From Niastella soli (GTDB taxonomy: Bacteria > Bacteroidota > Bacteroidia > Chitinophagales > Chitinophagaceae): a DNA stretch of 64,000 bases. The position numbers were made by a program, and so were the translations under genes. Where the stretch lies: the NCBI RefSeq assembly GCF_017742245.1, contig NZ_JAGHKO010000006.1:124001-188000 (forward strand). Reading direction: 5' to 3'. Shown one piece after another: positions 27,043 to 34,855 of this stretch. Every line of letters starts with the position of its first letter. Positions within the stretch are counted from its first letter, which is position 1. Under the pieces are notes generated by a model. That model was not told the origin of the DNA. It searched no databases and worked only from the letters and a program-made list of their open reading frames with translations.

Positions 27043-27801
27043 TTAATCTATTTCTTTAAAAAGAGATTTTTTCAAATAATAGAAACCAAGCCAACTACAA
27101 GTGCCATCTGTTTTCTTAATGTTCAAATATTTGCTTTTAAAATCATACCAGTCAGTTGTCGTACAGCCATCATCCTTTGCATAATTTAATTCATTCTCGA
27201 ATCTGATTAAATCCTGAATGTTCTGACTGGTCATAATTGTGGCCTTTAATAATGTACTATCTCCGTATTTCATTACCGTTTTTCCCCTTTTTTTGACATA
27301 TTCCCAAGAAAGGGAATAAAGCCGGGCAACGAACTTGTCACTCTCCTTAATGATTATTAGTTTCTGAAAACCTGAATGAAAGCAACCTTGGGTATGAAAG
27401 TTTATTGAAATTAAATCCTTGTCCTGAAGTTTTGCCAAAGTATTTTGTGGATAGGCCAGTAATTTGTCAGGGCAAATTACAATCGAATTGGTTGACTGGT
27501 TTGTCAAGATTATTTGTTCAATGACTTCCTGGTCGTATAAATTTTTATATGTTAGCTTATAATTACCTGGGTAAGCATTTTCAATTTTAATAGGCCGTTG
27601 TCTGTATTGTCTCGGTATGATCTTATAAACTAAAGTGTCCTCCGGTAGTTTGTAGAATTTGATTGTGTCTGCTACACGCCAGGAATAGGCTTCACTTCTT
27701 CTACAGTCACCTGTGGAAAGTTTTATTGTTGTAGTCTCTTGTGTCTGCCCAAAAGAAACAAGAGAATAAAAGGATAGTAAAATTTGTAATATCAATTTCA
27801 T
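27043..27801 (-). CDS. Exported hypothetical protein
   Basis: The 252-aa protein has a signal peptide (MKLILQILLSFYSLVSFGQT). The mature part opens with a beta-rich stretch (KIENAYPGNYKLTYKNLYDQ), followed by a helical C-terminal half that ends with repeated aromatic residues (CSWLGFYYLKKSLFKEID). No named domain is recognised. It lies 35 bp downstream of the DUF3885 gene on the same strand and is probably co-transcribed with it. Confidence 0.65.
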   Translation of the reverse strand: MKLILQILLSFYSLVSFGQTQETTTIKLSTGDCRRSEAYSWRVADTIKFYKLPEDTLVYKIIPRQYRQRPIKIENAYPGNYKLTYKNLYDQEVIEQIILTNQSTNSIVICPDKLLAYPQNTLAKLQDKDLISINFHTQGCFHSGFQKLIIIKESDKFVARLYSLSWEYVKKRGKTVMKYGDSTLLKATIMTSQNIQDLIRFENELNYAKDDGCTTTDWYDFKSKYLNIKKTDGTCSWLGFYYLKKSLFKEID

Positions 27802-27836
27802 GTCTCTTGGATAGGTTTCAGTCTTTATAAATTTCT

Positions 27837-28490
27837 TTATTTAAAATACTCATCAATTTCCGGTCTATGGTAATTAATAATCCAGTTATTTCTGTTAATA
27901 TAAATGTCACGGATTTTATCTGCACTTTTACTCCAAACGTAACACCCCCTGTCGTCATACATATGAAATCCTTTGTCGGTTAGTGGGTCAAAAAAGTATA
28001 TGCTTTGGTCGATGCCTGGGTCAAACCCCATTTCTGTATTGGCTATAGCATTAAAAATATTTCTTGCATTAATATCTTTGACAGGTAACTTTCCGATAAC
28101 TATTCTTGCTTCATATTTTTCAAAAACCTTATTCCCGTTTTCATTTGTTATGATCATGCGGCTATTTACAAATTCCAACTGATTATAAAATCCATTAAGT
28201 AGATCCTCGGGGAATTGTTTATATAAATATTTCCTGTCTACTTCAAACAGGGTTGAATCCTGGTACTCATAAATTAAAACAAAAATTTCATTGGCGGGGG
28301 CTTGAAAGGTATCTGTAAATAATGTGATTGCTCTTTCTGTGGCTTGATTTACCCTGTCGATTGAGCCGTTTGGATAGCCCTCACCAAGCTCAAATCTAAT
28401 TTCAACCTGACCTCGAAGTGTGTGCTGAGTGTTTATTTGGGAGTAGGGATAAATTTTGTCAAAATAGGATTGTAATTCTTGTCGTAGCAT
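27837..28490 (-). CDS. DUF3885 domain protein
   Basis: The 217-aa cytosolic protein ends in the strongly conserved DUF3885 signature: FFDPLTDKGFHMYDDRGCYV, then SADKIRDIYINRNNWIINYH and the terminal PEIDEYFK. The upstream half (FELGEGYPNGSIDRVNQATE and FVLIYEYQDSTLFEV) also fits. The domain's role is not established; it often turns up beside polymorphic toxin or immunity genes. A relic of the C-terminal end of a second DUF3885 gene lies at about 42533-42560. Confidence 0.85.
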   Translation of the reverse strand: MLRQELQSYFDKIYPYSQINTQHTLRGQVEIRFELGEGYPNGSIDRVNQATERAITLFTDTFQAPANEIFVLIYEYQDSTLFEVDRKYLYKQFPEDLLNGFYNQLEFVNSRMIITNENGNKVFEKYEARIVIGKLPVKDINARNIFNAIANTEMGFDPGIDQSIYFFDPLTDKGFHMYDDRGCYVWSKSADKIRDIYINRNNWIINYHRPEIDEYFK

Positions 28491-28598
28491 TATTCATTTT
28501 GTTATGGCAATTCAAAAGGATTATATACTGATAAAGTTAGCTGATGCGAAACTACCACAAAGGTTAAAATGTATCAGAATCCATTTATAATTGCCACT

Positions 28599-28874
28599 CT
28601 ATAGTTTTGTTTTAACCATATTAACATGGCCATAGCCATTTTTTGCTTCAACCATGAAAAACCAAACGCTCTTCGTTTGATTTATAGGTGTTATATCGTC
28701 ATCACTAAAGTTTTCTTTAATTATGTTTTCCTTATCAGCAATCGTAAAACCTTCAATCTCTTCTATGTTGAGAGTTTTAATCCAAATGACTCTTGCGTTT
28801 TCCTTGCTTGTTGCCTCAATCTGACTAATATAGGTGCCCCCGAGGTATTCCATGATAAAAGTGTACAGTTCCAT
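28599..28874 (-). CDS. Small hypothetical protein
   Basis: The 91-aa protein begins MELYTFIMEYLGGTYISQIE and contains WIKTLNIEEIEGFTIADKEN. The layout fits a small alpha/beta immunity-like protein. There is no signal peptide and no named family. It lies with the other minus-strand accessory genes of the element. Confidence 0.55.
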   Translation of the reverse strand: MELYTFIMEYLGGTYISQIEATSKENARVIWIKTLNIEEIEGFTIADKENIIKENFSDDDITPINQTKSVWFFMVEAKNGYGHVNMVKTKL

Positions 28875-28974
28875 TTAGAATAATGTATTAATTGAGGCCT
28901 ATGTGGAGTTTTATGGAAAATATCCCGTTAGGATTTTCAACAACGATAAATGTATTTTAAAAGGGAAACCTAGT

Positions 28975-29202
28975 TTATAAGGTTTCTACCTTTTTGTGAA
29001 ATTCTGATAAACTAATTTTAAAATATTTGCATAATGCGGATAGTGTACTAACGGAAAGGTTTGCCTTCGCTGTTTCAATCCGGCCAATATGGATATTAAT
29101 GTCATTGTAAACTTCTTCCTGGGAAACTCCCTTATCATCTCTTAATTCCTTAATGACAATCGCTATTTTCTGTAATAATTTATTATCTCTTATCTGGCTC
29201 AT
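28975..29202 (-). CDS. XRE-family transcriptional regulator
   Basis: The 75-aa protein is a single Cro/CI-type helix-turn-helix domain: IAIVIKELRDDKGVSQEEVY, NIHIGRIETAKANLSV, then LSALCKYFKISLSEF. It is divergent from the genes at 29586-30909. Palindromes at 29239-29256 and 29288-29303 lie in its upstream region and are candidate operators. It probably controls element genes, and the target set is inferred. Confidence 0.88.
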   Translation of the reverse strand: MSQIRDNKLLQKIAIVIKELRDDKGVSQEEVYNDINIHIGRIETAKANLSVSTLSALCKYFKISLSEFHKKVETL

Positions 29203-29238
29203 ATGTGAACCAAGATGTGAATAAAGAATTATTCGATT

Positions 29239-29303
29239 AATGACGAATATGTCATTATTTGCATTAGTTTTGATATATTAATATAATCTTGAAGTACTTC
29301 AAG
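29239..29303. promoter_or_regulatory. Two palindromes, candidate XRE operators
   Basis: AATGAC-GAATAT-GTCATT at 29239-29256 has perfect 6-bp arms. CTTGAAGTACTTCAAG at 29288-29303 is a perfect 16-bp palindrome. Both lie between the XRE start and the folded element at 29329, where a dimeric Cro-like protein would be expected to bind. Confidence 0.5.
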
Positions 29304-29328
29304 TAAAACAGGTACGCTTACGAGTCTC

Positions 29329-29496
29329 GCCACACGAATCTGACTAATTCACAAATGCGAGGTAAGTAAAGCGCCCAATCCTTATATTGCACTATAGGGT
29401 TGGGCCTACTTATGTCTTTTCGCATTTGGCCGCCGTAAGGCGGTGGGCTTAGTCAGAGCCCGTGTGGCAAAGGGCAGGTAGGTTCCGACCCTATAG
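29329..29496 (+). ncRNA. Large folded RNA (or ssDNA) element of unknown class
   Basis: Nested helices close one arm: GCCACACG/CGTGTGGC (29329-36/29461-68), TCTGACTAA/TTAGTCAGA (29339-47/29449-57), CAAATGCGA/TCGCATTTG (29352-60/29420-28), TAAGTA/TACTTA (29363-68/29407-12) and GCCCAATCC/GGGTTGGGC (29373-81/29397-405). A side hairpin CCGCC-GTAA-GGCGG sits at 29430-43. CTATAGGGT (29392-400) can also pair perfectly with ACCCTATAG (29488-96), which would break the inner helix or form a pseudoknot. It is non-coding and lies upstream of the gene at 29586. Strand is assumed. I do not recognise a known RNA family. Confidence 0.65.
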
Positions 29497-29585
29497 TTTT
29501 AAATGGCCGTTTTAATCCACCCCGGGAAACCTTCCTTTCTTTTTAGGCTCATCAAACCATATCAAATAACCTAAAAACTTTTCAG

Positions 29586-29978
29586 ATGAGTGAGCCATTA
29601 AACAACTCCCGTCCTGGGATATCCTTTTCTGGTAAAACCTATAACAAACATCCTCAATGGTACAACCAGCCTTTACGCCTTACCAAAGAGCAGAAAAACG
29701 ATCCCCTGCTGGTGCTGGACGATTTTTTCGAATGTTACCATCTAAATGAGGTCCGCCAAACACTATGGGAATGGCTTACGGAAGTCCTTTCCAGCCAGCG
29801 CAGTATAGCCATTGAGCCACTTGATCGTAATAATCATATCTATTTCTATGAAAAAATAGAAGCGATTATTGAATTGGCATATGTCATGAAAAATAAGATG
29901 CATAAGCATCGGCGTAGGCAGGAAAGAAGAAGATATAAAATGAATAAGTTAAATGAAAAGCCGCAAACCGGCTTATAA
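29586..29978 (+). CDS. Hypothetical element protein
   Basis: The 130-aa cytosolic protein starts MSEPLNNSRPGISFSGKTYN. It is aromatic-rich in the centre (VRQTLWEWLTEVLSSQRSIA) and ends in a very basic tail (HKHRRRQERRRYKMNKLNEK). The tail suggests nucleic-acid contact. No family is recognised. It is the first gene after the folded element and precedes the S24-type regulator by 41 bp, so it is likely in the same early transcript. Confidence 0.6.
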   Translation: MSEPLNNSRPGISFSGKTYNKHPQWYNQPLRLTKEQKNDPLLVLDDFFECYHLNEVRQTLWEWLTEVLSSQRSIAIEPLDRNNHIYFYEKIEAIIELAYVMKNKMHKHRRRQERRRYKMNKLNEKPQTGL

Positions 29979-30019
29979 CTCTTTAAGAATTCCATCCAGC
30001 ATTTTCATCAAGTAGAGGT

Positions 30020-30676
30020 ATGAAAGATATTGGTATCCGCCTTCGTGAATACAGGAGCCGGTCAAACACAAAGATGCCTGCTATTGCTTCGTCAACCGGT
30101 ATCGCAAAGGAGACATTGTACAAATGGGAAAAAGGAACAAAGCCAAGTAGTATTGAAGAATATTATAAACTAAAGGGTTACCTGGATAAGATGGAAGTTA
30201 GTCTGGATGAAGAGACCTTTGAACTCGTAAAACAACATCCGGCGACATTAAGAATTCCTCTGACCAGCTCAGGTCCTGCGATTCCACAGTCTGATGGTAA
30301 AGCGGCCAGCGGCACAGTCATCTTTTCCAATAATGAACCGGAATTAATTGTTGATCGTATTAACGCCCCTTGTCTTGGTACAGTGGAAGGATCTATTGAA
30401 GTTATTGGCAATAGCATGGAACCTACCTTTTACAATGGAAGCCGAATCGCAATAACCCGGCTCTCCGATATTCAATCTCTTATTCCCGGCCAGTACTATT
30501 ATGTTATCGACACTAATTGGCAGGGAATTGTCCGGCGGGTATATCCCGGCGAAAAGGAAAATAGTATCCGGCTGGTTGCTGATAACCCTGACCAATTAAG
30601 GCATCCGCCCATTGAAAAAGGCCTGGACCATATAGCTGCCATTTTTAAAGTAGGTGCGGCATTAATTAAATTCTAA
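30020..30676 (+). CDS. Phage-type repressor: XRE HTH plus S24 peptidase-like domain
   Basis: The 218-aa protein has a Cro/CI-like helix-turn-helix at about 5-55 (IASSTGIAKETLYKWEKGTK) and a LexA/S24-like C-terminal domain at ~115-215. The nucleophile serine is present in IGNSMEPTF (Ser132). The partner lysine, usually in a VKR(L/V) strand, appears to be replaced by arginine in GIVRRVYP (Arg172), so self-cleavage may be lost or altered. Such proteins hold mobile elements silent until DNA damage. It is followed after 17 bp by the small HTH-like gene. Confidence 0.85.
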   Translation: MKDIGIRLREYRSRSNTKMPAIASSTGIAKETLYKWEKGTKPSSIEEYYKLKGYLDKMEVSLDEETFELVKQHPATLRIPLTSSGPAIPQSDGKAASGTVIFSNNEPELIVDRINAPCLGTVEGSIEVIGNSMEPTFYNGSRIAITRLSDIQSLIPGQYYYVIDTNWQGIVRRVYPGEKENSIRLVADNPDQLRHPPIEKGLDHIAAIFKVGAALIKF

Positions 30677-30693
30677 TCAAAACTTATCCAATT

Positions 30694-30909
30694 ATGAAAC
30701 TTAGTCAAAAGGCACTAAAAGCGATAAACAATCCCATCACCCGCCGTCGGTTGATGGATGCGCTGGGCTGTACTGAGTTCACCATAGCCCGGTATATTCA
30801 AAAGAATAGCGATAATCTCACCAAAGCCGCTTCCATGAAGATTATCAGGGAAGTGATGGGATTGTCGGACAATGAAATATTAGAGGAATCGGTCACCAAC
30901 ACTGTTTAG
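30694..30909 (+). CDS. Small HTH-like protein, copy 1
   Basis: The 71-aa protein has one helical DNA-binding-like region (RRRLMDALGCTEFTIARYIQ, then KNSDNLTKAASMKIIREVMG) and resembles a minimal Cro-like fold. A paralogue of 73 aa with over 75 percent matching residues by eye lies at 49562-49783. It is the last gene before a terminator and is probably co-transcribed with the S24 repressor, which suggests a paired regulatory switch. Confidence 0.75.
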   Translation: MKLSQKALKAINNPITRRRLMDALGCTEFTIARYIQKNSDNLTKAASMKIIREVMGLSDNEILEESVTNTV

Positions 30910-30953
30910 TCAGCTATCGGTTTAATAAAACTACTAGTCAGTACCATTACCAT

Positions 30954-30985
30954 AAAGCCCGGATGTTTCTACATCTGGGCTTTTT
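30954..30985 (+). terminator. Rho-independent terminator
   Basis: Stem AAAGCCCGGATGT/ACATCTGGGCTTT with loop TTCT is followed by TTTC. It lies 45 bp after the small HTH-like gene. Confidence 0.9.
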
Positions 30986-31077
30986 CATCGAAGTGATTTG
31001 TGAAGGATATTACAAATGATTACATTGCGGCATAATAAAGAATGATTTTTTTAGATTTAGCGTACTGACATATTGAT

Positions 31078-31716
31078 ATGAGTAGAATTTTCCTGATTTT
31101 TAGTTTGTTTATTTTTGTAAAATGTACCGATAGCATTGAATGTGGAAAGAATCTAAGTAATAACGCCATTGTAAAAGAAGGTCCTTTTATTCAAATGAAA
31201 TTGAACGTGCAACCTTTCTCATCAGATTCCATAATGGTAAATGCTATAATAACCAATATTCGGAATAATGAGCTGGCAATTTATAAGCCAATGTTACCTT
31301 CTGATACAAGTAGATTAGAGCTTTTTAGTGTTTTGGAAAGGGAAAGTTATCATAATGTGGAATTTATAGGTCAAGATCAACCGGATGGTGAAGAATACTT
31401 AAAATACGAAAATGGGGAACCGTCAATTTTTTTAGTTCCCAAAATGGATACTAGCAACTTCATTATCTTGCAACCCAGGCAGAGGTTGGTAATTGCTTCT
31501 AATCTTGCACATAAATTTAAATTTAAAAGATTCCTGAAAAAGGGCCAACGTGAATTTAAGTTGGTTTACTACAGATTTTGGCCATACATAATAAATGGAA
31601 AGCAGGTCACTGAAATCGATTCTTCTGATCATCAGGTTAAGCCTGTTTATTTTGTTGCCTCATTACCTGAAAATGACAATCCTGATTCAATGAGAGTTGC
31701 TTTTAGAATTCCATAA
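31078..31716 (+). CDS. Exported or lipid-anchored hypothetical protein
   Basis: The 212-aa protein has an N-terminal hydrophobic signal ending FVKC (possible lipobox) and a beta-rich mature region. MKLNVQPFSSDSIMVNAIIT and FKLVYYRFWPYIINGKQV suggest an immunoglobulin-like fold. I know no family. It lies between the repressor unit and the mob genes, convergent with the relaxase, and shares a bidirectional terminator with it. Confidence 0.6.
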   Translation: MSRIFLIFSLFIFVKCTDSIECGKNLSNNAIVKEGPFIQMKLNVQPFSSDSIMVNAIITNIRNNELAIYKPMLPSDTSRLELFSVLERESYHNVEFIGQDQPDGEEYLKYENGEPSIFLVPKMDTSNFIILQPRQRLVIASNLAHKFKFKRFLKKGQREFKLVYYRFWPYIINGKQVTEIDSSDHQVKPVYFVASLPENDNPDSMRVAFRIP

Positions 31717-31741
31717 ATTGTAAAAGTTAAGAATTGATTTA

Positions 31742-31770
31742 AGCCCGGACGTTTCCGCCCGGGCCATTTT
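31742..31770. terminator. Bidirectional terminator
   Basis: Arms GCCCGG and CCGGGC enclose ACGTTTCCGC, with an A/T-rich flank on both sides (CATTTTAAC to the right, TTAAGC to the left). It separates the convergent gene ending at 31716 from the relaxase stop at 31775. Confidence 0.65.
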
Positions 31771-31774
31771 AACT

Positions 31775-33097
31775 CTACAGTCGGTGCCTATGTTTTTTCT
31801 TTTTCTTGAGTTTCAACCATTCTGGCATTGCCTGATTCTCGACTTGTTCCGGTTTCATTAAAGTGGTCAACAAGTCGGCTGCTTTTTGCAAACCTTGTAG
31901 TTTTAAATCTTCCTCTAGTGTTCCACTTTTTAGAGGTGTGTCCTTGGAATGGTGTTTTGGGTTATTCTTCAAAGATTGGTAATTGGATTTCTGCTGTATT
32001 TTTGGCTGTAGTTTTTCAATTTGCACCGGTAGTTGAGCCTGGCGCAAACAGCGTTCCTGGATGGCTTTGGCGCTATATTGTTTGCCCAGGTCGCTGCCAT
32101 TAAAAACACACTGATTACGGCGATCAACGTATGTGATACCATATATCAGCCCCTTGTCGTTTTGCCGTAGTTCCATGGCTATCCCTTCTTTTCTTAATAA
32201 CTCCTTCAAATCAGGTATTGATACCGGTTTTAATAGAGCCAGGTCTATCGAGTTTTTTACCCGGATTTTAAAACCCTGTCGAAGCACCTCGTTTTTGGGA
32301 TATAACTGTTCAAGTGTCTTCAATGTGGGCTTGTTGTAAAAAGCACTGGCTTTGATAGGCACGCCGATCTTGCTTCCGTTGGCATCCAGTACCCGGTAAA
32401 CCAATCCGCCGTTTTTATTAATACGGGAACCCTCTTTGCCGGGGTCCGCCATAACATTGTATTGCTTCAGAACGGCATTTAATTCCGGTAATGAAGTGTA
32501 TTTGTACCGCCGGATCACATAATCCAATACGTTCTGGATAGCCCGCTTGGTTTCGGTTTTACCATATTCTACCCGTTTGGGTGTTACTACCAGTTGCTTC
32601 TTAAGCTGCTGTTTTTGATCCTGTTTATGGGATTCTGCCGGTACCAATTTGAATTCCTGTTCAATCGCTTTTCGCGCGTTTTCGGACTGGTTACGGCCGA
32701 TATTATTCATGTCGATCCGCCGGCCATTTTGCTGGATGTTGGTGGAAACAATGTGGATGTGTTTGTGGCCCGCGTCTTTATGTTCATAAACAAGGTAGGG
32801 CTGATTCCCGAATCCAATCTGTTGCATGTAGGTATCGGCAATGGCTGCCAGCTTTTCTTTGTTAAGCTGATCGGCGCCATCGAAATTCAGGGAGATGTGA
32901 ATGCTGTTTGCTTTCACATTCTCGTTAAGTGCGGCCTGGTGTTCCAGCCTGCGCAGTTTATCAAAAAAGTTCAGCTTTTCCGTGTCCTTCGCATAGTTGG
33001 CGGAATGGATGCATTCAGCAACCCCCTGCTGAACTTTGTGCTCGTTATAATTGAGTGTATTGGAAAGGCTACTTCCTTTAATTATTCTTGCAACCAT
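31775..33097 (-). CDS. Relaxase (mobilization nuclease)
   Basis: The 440-aa protein fits PF03432-type relaxases of Bacteroides mobilizable elements. Tyr17 in SLSNTLNYNEHK is the likely DNA-linking tyrosine, and the histidine triad motif is GHKHIHIVSTN. The DNA-binding relaxase half is residues ~1-160; the rest (about 160-440) is a basic accessory region with KKKKKHRHRL at the C-terminus. It should nick oriT and lead the strand during conjugation with help from a co-resident conjugation system, since no type IV secretion genes are in the window. It overlaps the MobA/C-like gene by 16 bp. Confidence 0.92.
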   Translation of the reverse strand: MVARIIKGSSLSNTLNYNEHKVQQGVAECIHSANYAKDTEKLNFFDKLRRLEHQAALNENVKANSIHISLNFDGADQLNKEKLAAIADTYMQQIGFGNQPYLVYEHKDAGHKHIHIVSTNIQQNGRRIDMNNIGRNQSENARKAIEQEFKLVPAESHKQDQKQQLKKQLVVTPKRVEYGKTETKRAIQNVLDYVIRRYKYTSLPELNAVLKQYNVMADPGKEGSRINKNGGLVYRVLDANGSKIGVPIKASAFYNKPTLKTLEQLYPKNEVLRQGFKIRVKNSIDLALLKPVSIPDLKELLRKEGIAMELRQNDKGLIYGITYVDRRNQCVFNGSDLGKQYSAKAIQERCLRQAQLPVQIEKLQPKIQQKSNYQSLKNNPKHHSKDTPLKSGTLEEDLKLQGLQKAADLLTTLMKPEQVENQAMPEWLKLKKKKKHRHRL

Positions 33098-33477
33098 TTG
33101 TCTGAAAATTTTGCGATGTTTATTTTAATAGTGTCTACATTTTTGACTACGTCCTGCGCCATTTGCGTATGGGTTAGTAGCCATATTTTTAACTCAGGAT
33201 AATGTTGCATCGCATTCAATTTTCGGACAGCCTGGTTGAAGTTATTTCCGACAGCACTTAATTCGGATTTCAGTAGGATCAATTCTGCCATAAAGGCATC
33301 CATAGATTGATCGCGGGTGAGGATGGTTACCTTACCCTGGAATAGTAGGTTTCTAACGTAGTCGCTCAGCTTTCGGCAGGTCGTTTTTTTATACCGGTTA
33401 TTTAGCTGTTCGTACTCTTCCGGCGTTAGCCGGATGGTGACTTTTCTTGTTCTGTTTTTGTTGTTCGTTCTCTTCAT
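33082..33477 (-). CDS. Relaxosome accessory protein (MobA/MobC-like)
   Basis: The 131-aa protein has an N-terminal ribbon-helix-helix region (RTRKVTIRLTPEEYEQLNNR) followed by the MobC-type stretch KLSDYVRNLLFQGK and AVGNNFNQAVRKLN. Such proteins bind oriT and stimulate the relaxase. The long open frame to 33675 runs through the oriT hairpins and is not used; MKRTNNKNRTRK at 33477 is the natural start. Its end overlaps the relaxase start, so the two are translationally coupled. Confidence 0.9.
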   Translation of the reverse strand: MKRTNNKNRTRKVTIRLTPEEYEQLNNRYKKTTCRKLSDYVRNLLFQGKVTILTRDQSMDAFMAELILLKSELSAVGNNFNQAVRKLNAMQHYPELKIWLLTHTQMAQDVVKNVDTIKINIAKFSDKWLQE

Positions 33478-33602
33478 ATTCTTTTCACATTTAAGATTAA
33501 AAAACAGGGTACGGTGGCTGTTGGGCTGTTCACCCCTGCCGACTTCGGAGGCAAGGGGCGAGATCGTTTGGGAGACTCTGTCGGACAAACGGACATCTCG
33601 CC

Positions 33603-33671
33603 GGGTGCAACAACGTGCAGCACCCTGAGCACTTTTTGTCGAACAAAAAGTGGCAACGCCTCTGGCGTTGC
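33603..33671. other. Candidate origin of transfer (oriT)
   Basis: Three consecutive hairpins lie 126 bp upstream of the mob genes. GGGTGC...GCACCC spans 33603-33625, CACTTTTTGT-CGA-ACAAAAAGTG (10-bp perfect stem) spans 33630-33652, and GCAACGCC-TCT-GGCGTTGC (8-bp perfect stem) spans 33653-33671. Inverted repeats next to a nick site are typical of Bacteroides mobilizable oriTs, which sit next to mob genes. The surrounding 33500-33680 stretch is more GC-rich than the flanking DNA. The nick site cannot be placed. Confidence 0.65.
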
Positions 33672-33945
33672 TCAAAATAGGCGCTTGTCTAAGGGATTGC
33701 CTCCAGGCTTTAATAGCGGCCTAAAACGCACGGGAAACCAGGGTGAGGAATTCTTTGGAAAGGATATAATTGAAGGTGATTTTTGCCTCTAAGCTCCTCT
33801 TGCTTTGCAGCTTTTTGCCGGCTAAATATTCAGTTGTTGAAGCCAATGCCAAGATTGAAAACACACCCATAAAATGTCCCTTCTTTTTATACCAATTCCA
33901 ATGCTTCCGACTGCCAAAAGAACAGGGCTGGCCAAAAGAAAAAAA

Positions 33946-34281
33946 TCACTCATTGGAGACTGTTTGAGTGCTCATTAATTGCGTCACATCCTGCCACAGG
34001 AAATAGACGCGTGAACGCACCTTTACCGGCTTGATTTTTCCGACCTTGATCCACCCGTAAATGGTAGGTTTGGTGACCTGGAAAAGTGTGCAGAGTTCGG
34101 AGATCTTTAAAAGGGGTTTGTAGGTGAGGCCGGGTGTTTTTAGTACCGAACCTGGATCTGGTTTTCCCTTCTCCATTTTGGTTACCTCCTCCCGGATAAT
34201 TTGCCTGATGTTTTGCCAATACTCAACAGGGTCATATGGAAATAACATGGGGGTATTTCCACTCTTCATTAGTTCTTGCAT
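33946..34281 (-). CDS. Excisionase-like HTH protein
   Basis: The 111-aa protein has a C-terminal MerR-like/HTH_17 domain: LLKISELCTLFQVTKPTIYG followed by WIKVGKIKPVKVRSRVYFLW. The N-terminal ~45 residues are charged and less conserved. These proteins are common in Bacteroidota elements, where they act as excisionases or element regulators. It is the gene upstream of the oriT/mob cluster on the same strand. Confidence 0.85.
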   Translation of the reverse strand: MQELMKSGNTPMLFPYDPVEYWQNIRQIIREEVTKMEKGKPDPGSVLKTPGLTYKPLLKISELCTLFQVTKPTIYGWIKVGKIKPVKVRSRVYFLWQDVTQLMSTQTVSNE

Positions 34282-34442
34282 ACTCGTTACTTTTAGGCTT
34301 CGAAAATACTATCCTGAGTAGGCCAGAAAAAGGTAAGTATACTTAAATGTTGAATTTTTGCCAGTAAGTTTGCAATATGGGTTGGTTTGTAGAGGAGATA
34401 CACTGAGAAGGTTGACGTTCGATTATTTTTAACGCTAATATT

Positions 34443-34775
34443 ATGACTTTGATAAACGACCTGATTATCGTTAAAGCACGAATCTATCTTAAAACTTCCG
34501 AAGAAGGTGGCAGGAACACGGCCATTAAATCGGGTTATAGACCTAATCATGCTTTTGAACAACCAAAAGATATTAGAAACATCCGCACATATGTCGGGGA
34601 TATCCAGTTCGATGAGCAGGAGCTTATTCAACCAGGTGAAACAAAAGTTGTGACGGTAAGATTTCTACGAAACCCTACAGTTGAACAATATATAAAAGTC
34701 GGCCAACGATGGTTTATTTACGAAGTGCCAAGGTTGGTAGCTGAAGGTGAAATTTTAGAAATTGTACAATCTTAG
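34443..34775 (+). CDS. EF-Tu domain-3-like protein
   Basis: The 110-aa protein resembles the C-terminal beta-barrel (domain III) of elongation factor Tu: VKARIYLKTSEEGGRNTAIK, SGYRPNHAF, IQPGETKVVTVRFLRNP and a closing EGEILEIVQS. No GTPase domain is present, so this is a free-standing barrel. Bacterial relatives of this type exist without a known role. It could bind tRNA or nucleotides, or mimic EF-Tu, and that is inference. It is unpaired, between the excisionase-like gene and a membrane protein. Confidence 0.75.
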   Translation: MTLINDLIIVKARIYLKTSEEGGRNTAIKSGYRPNHAFEQPKDIRNIRTYVGDIQFDEQELIQPGETKVVTVRFLRNPTVEQYIKVGQRWFIYEVPRLVAEGEILEIVQS

Positions 34776-34855
34776 GGGAAGTAAAAACCAAGCGGTACAA
34801 ATCTTTTTCTTTTGCCCAGCAAACTTTTCCAAAGAAGTATTTTCTATTAGATTCT

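Noticed and set aside
29329-29496. Folded element as a retron msr-msd
   Set aside because: There is no reverse transcriptase gene nearby, and the nested single-arm shape differs from the known retron layout.
33478-33675. N-terminal extension of the MobA/C-like gene
   Set aside because: The extension covers oriT hairpins; the conserved RHH domain starts just after the Met codon at 33477.
33434-33792. Open frames across the oriT region
   Set aside because: They overlap the hairpins and the mob gene start and lack protein character; they are shadows of GC-rich palindromic DNA.
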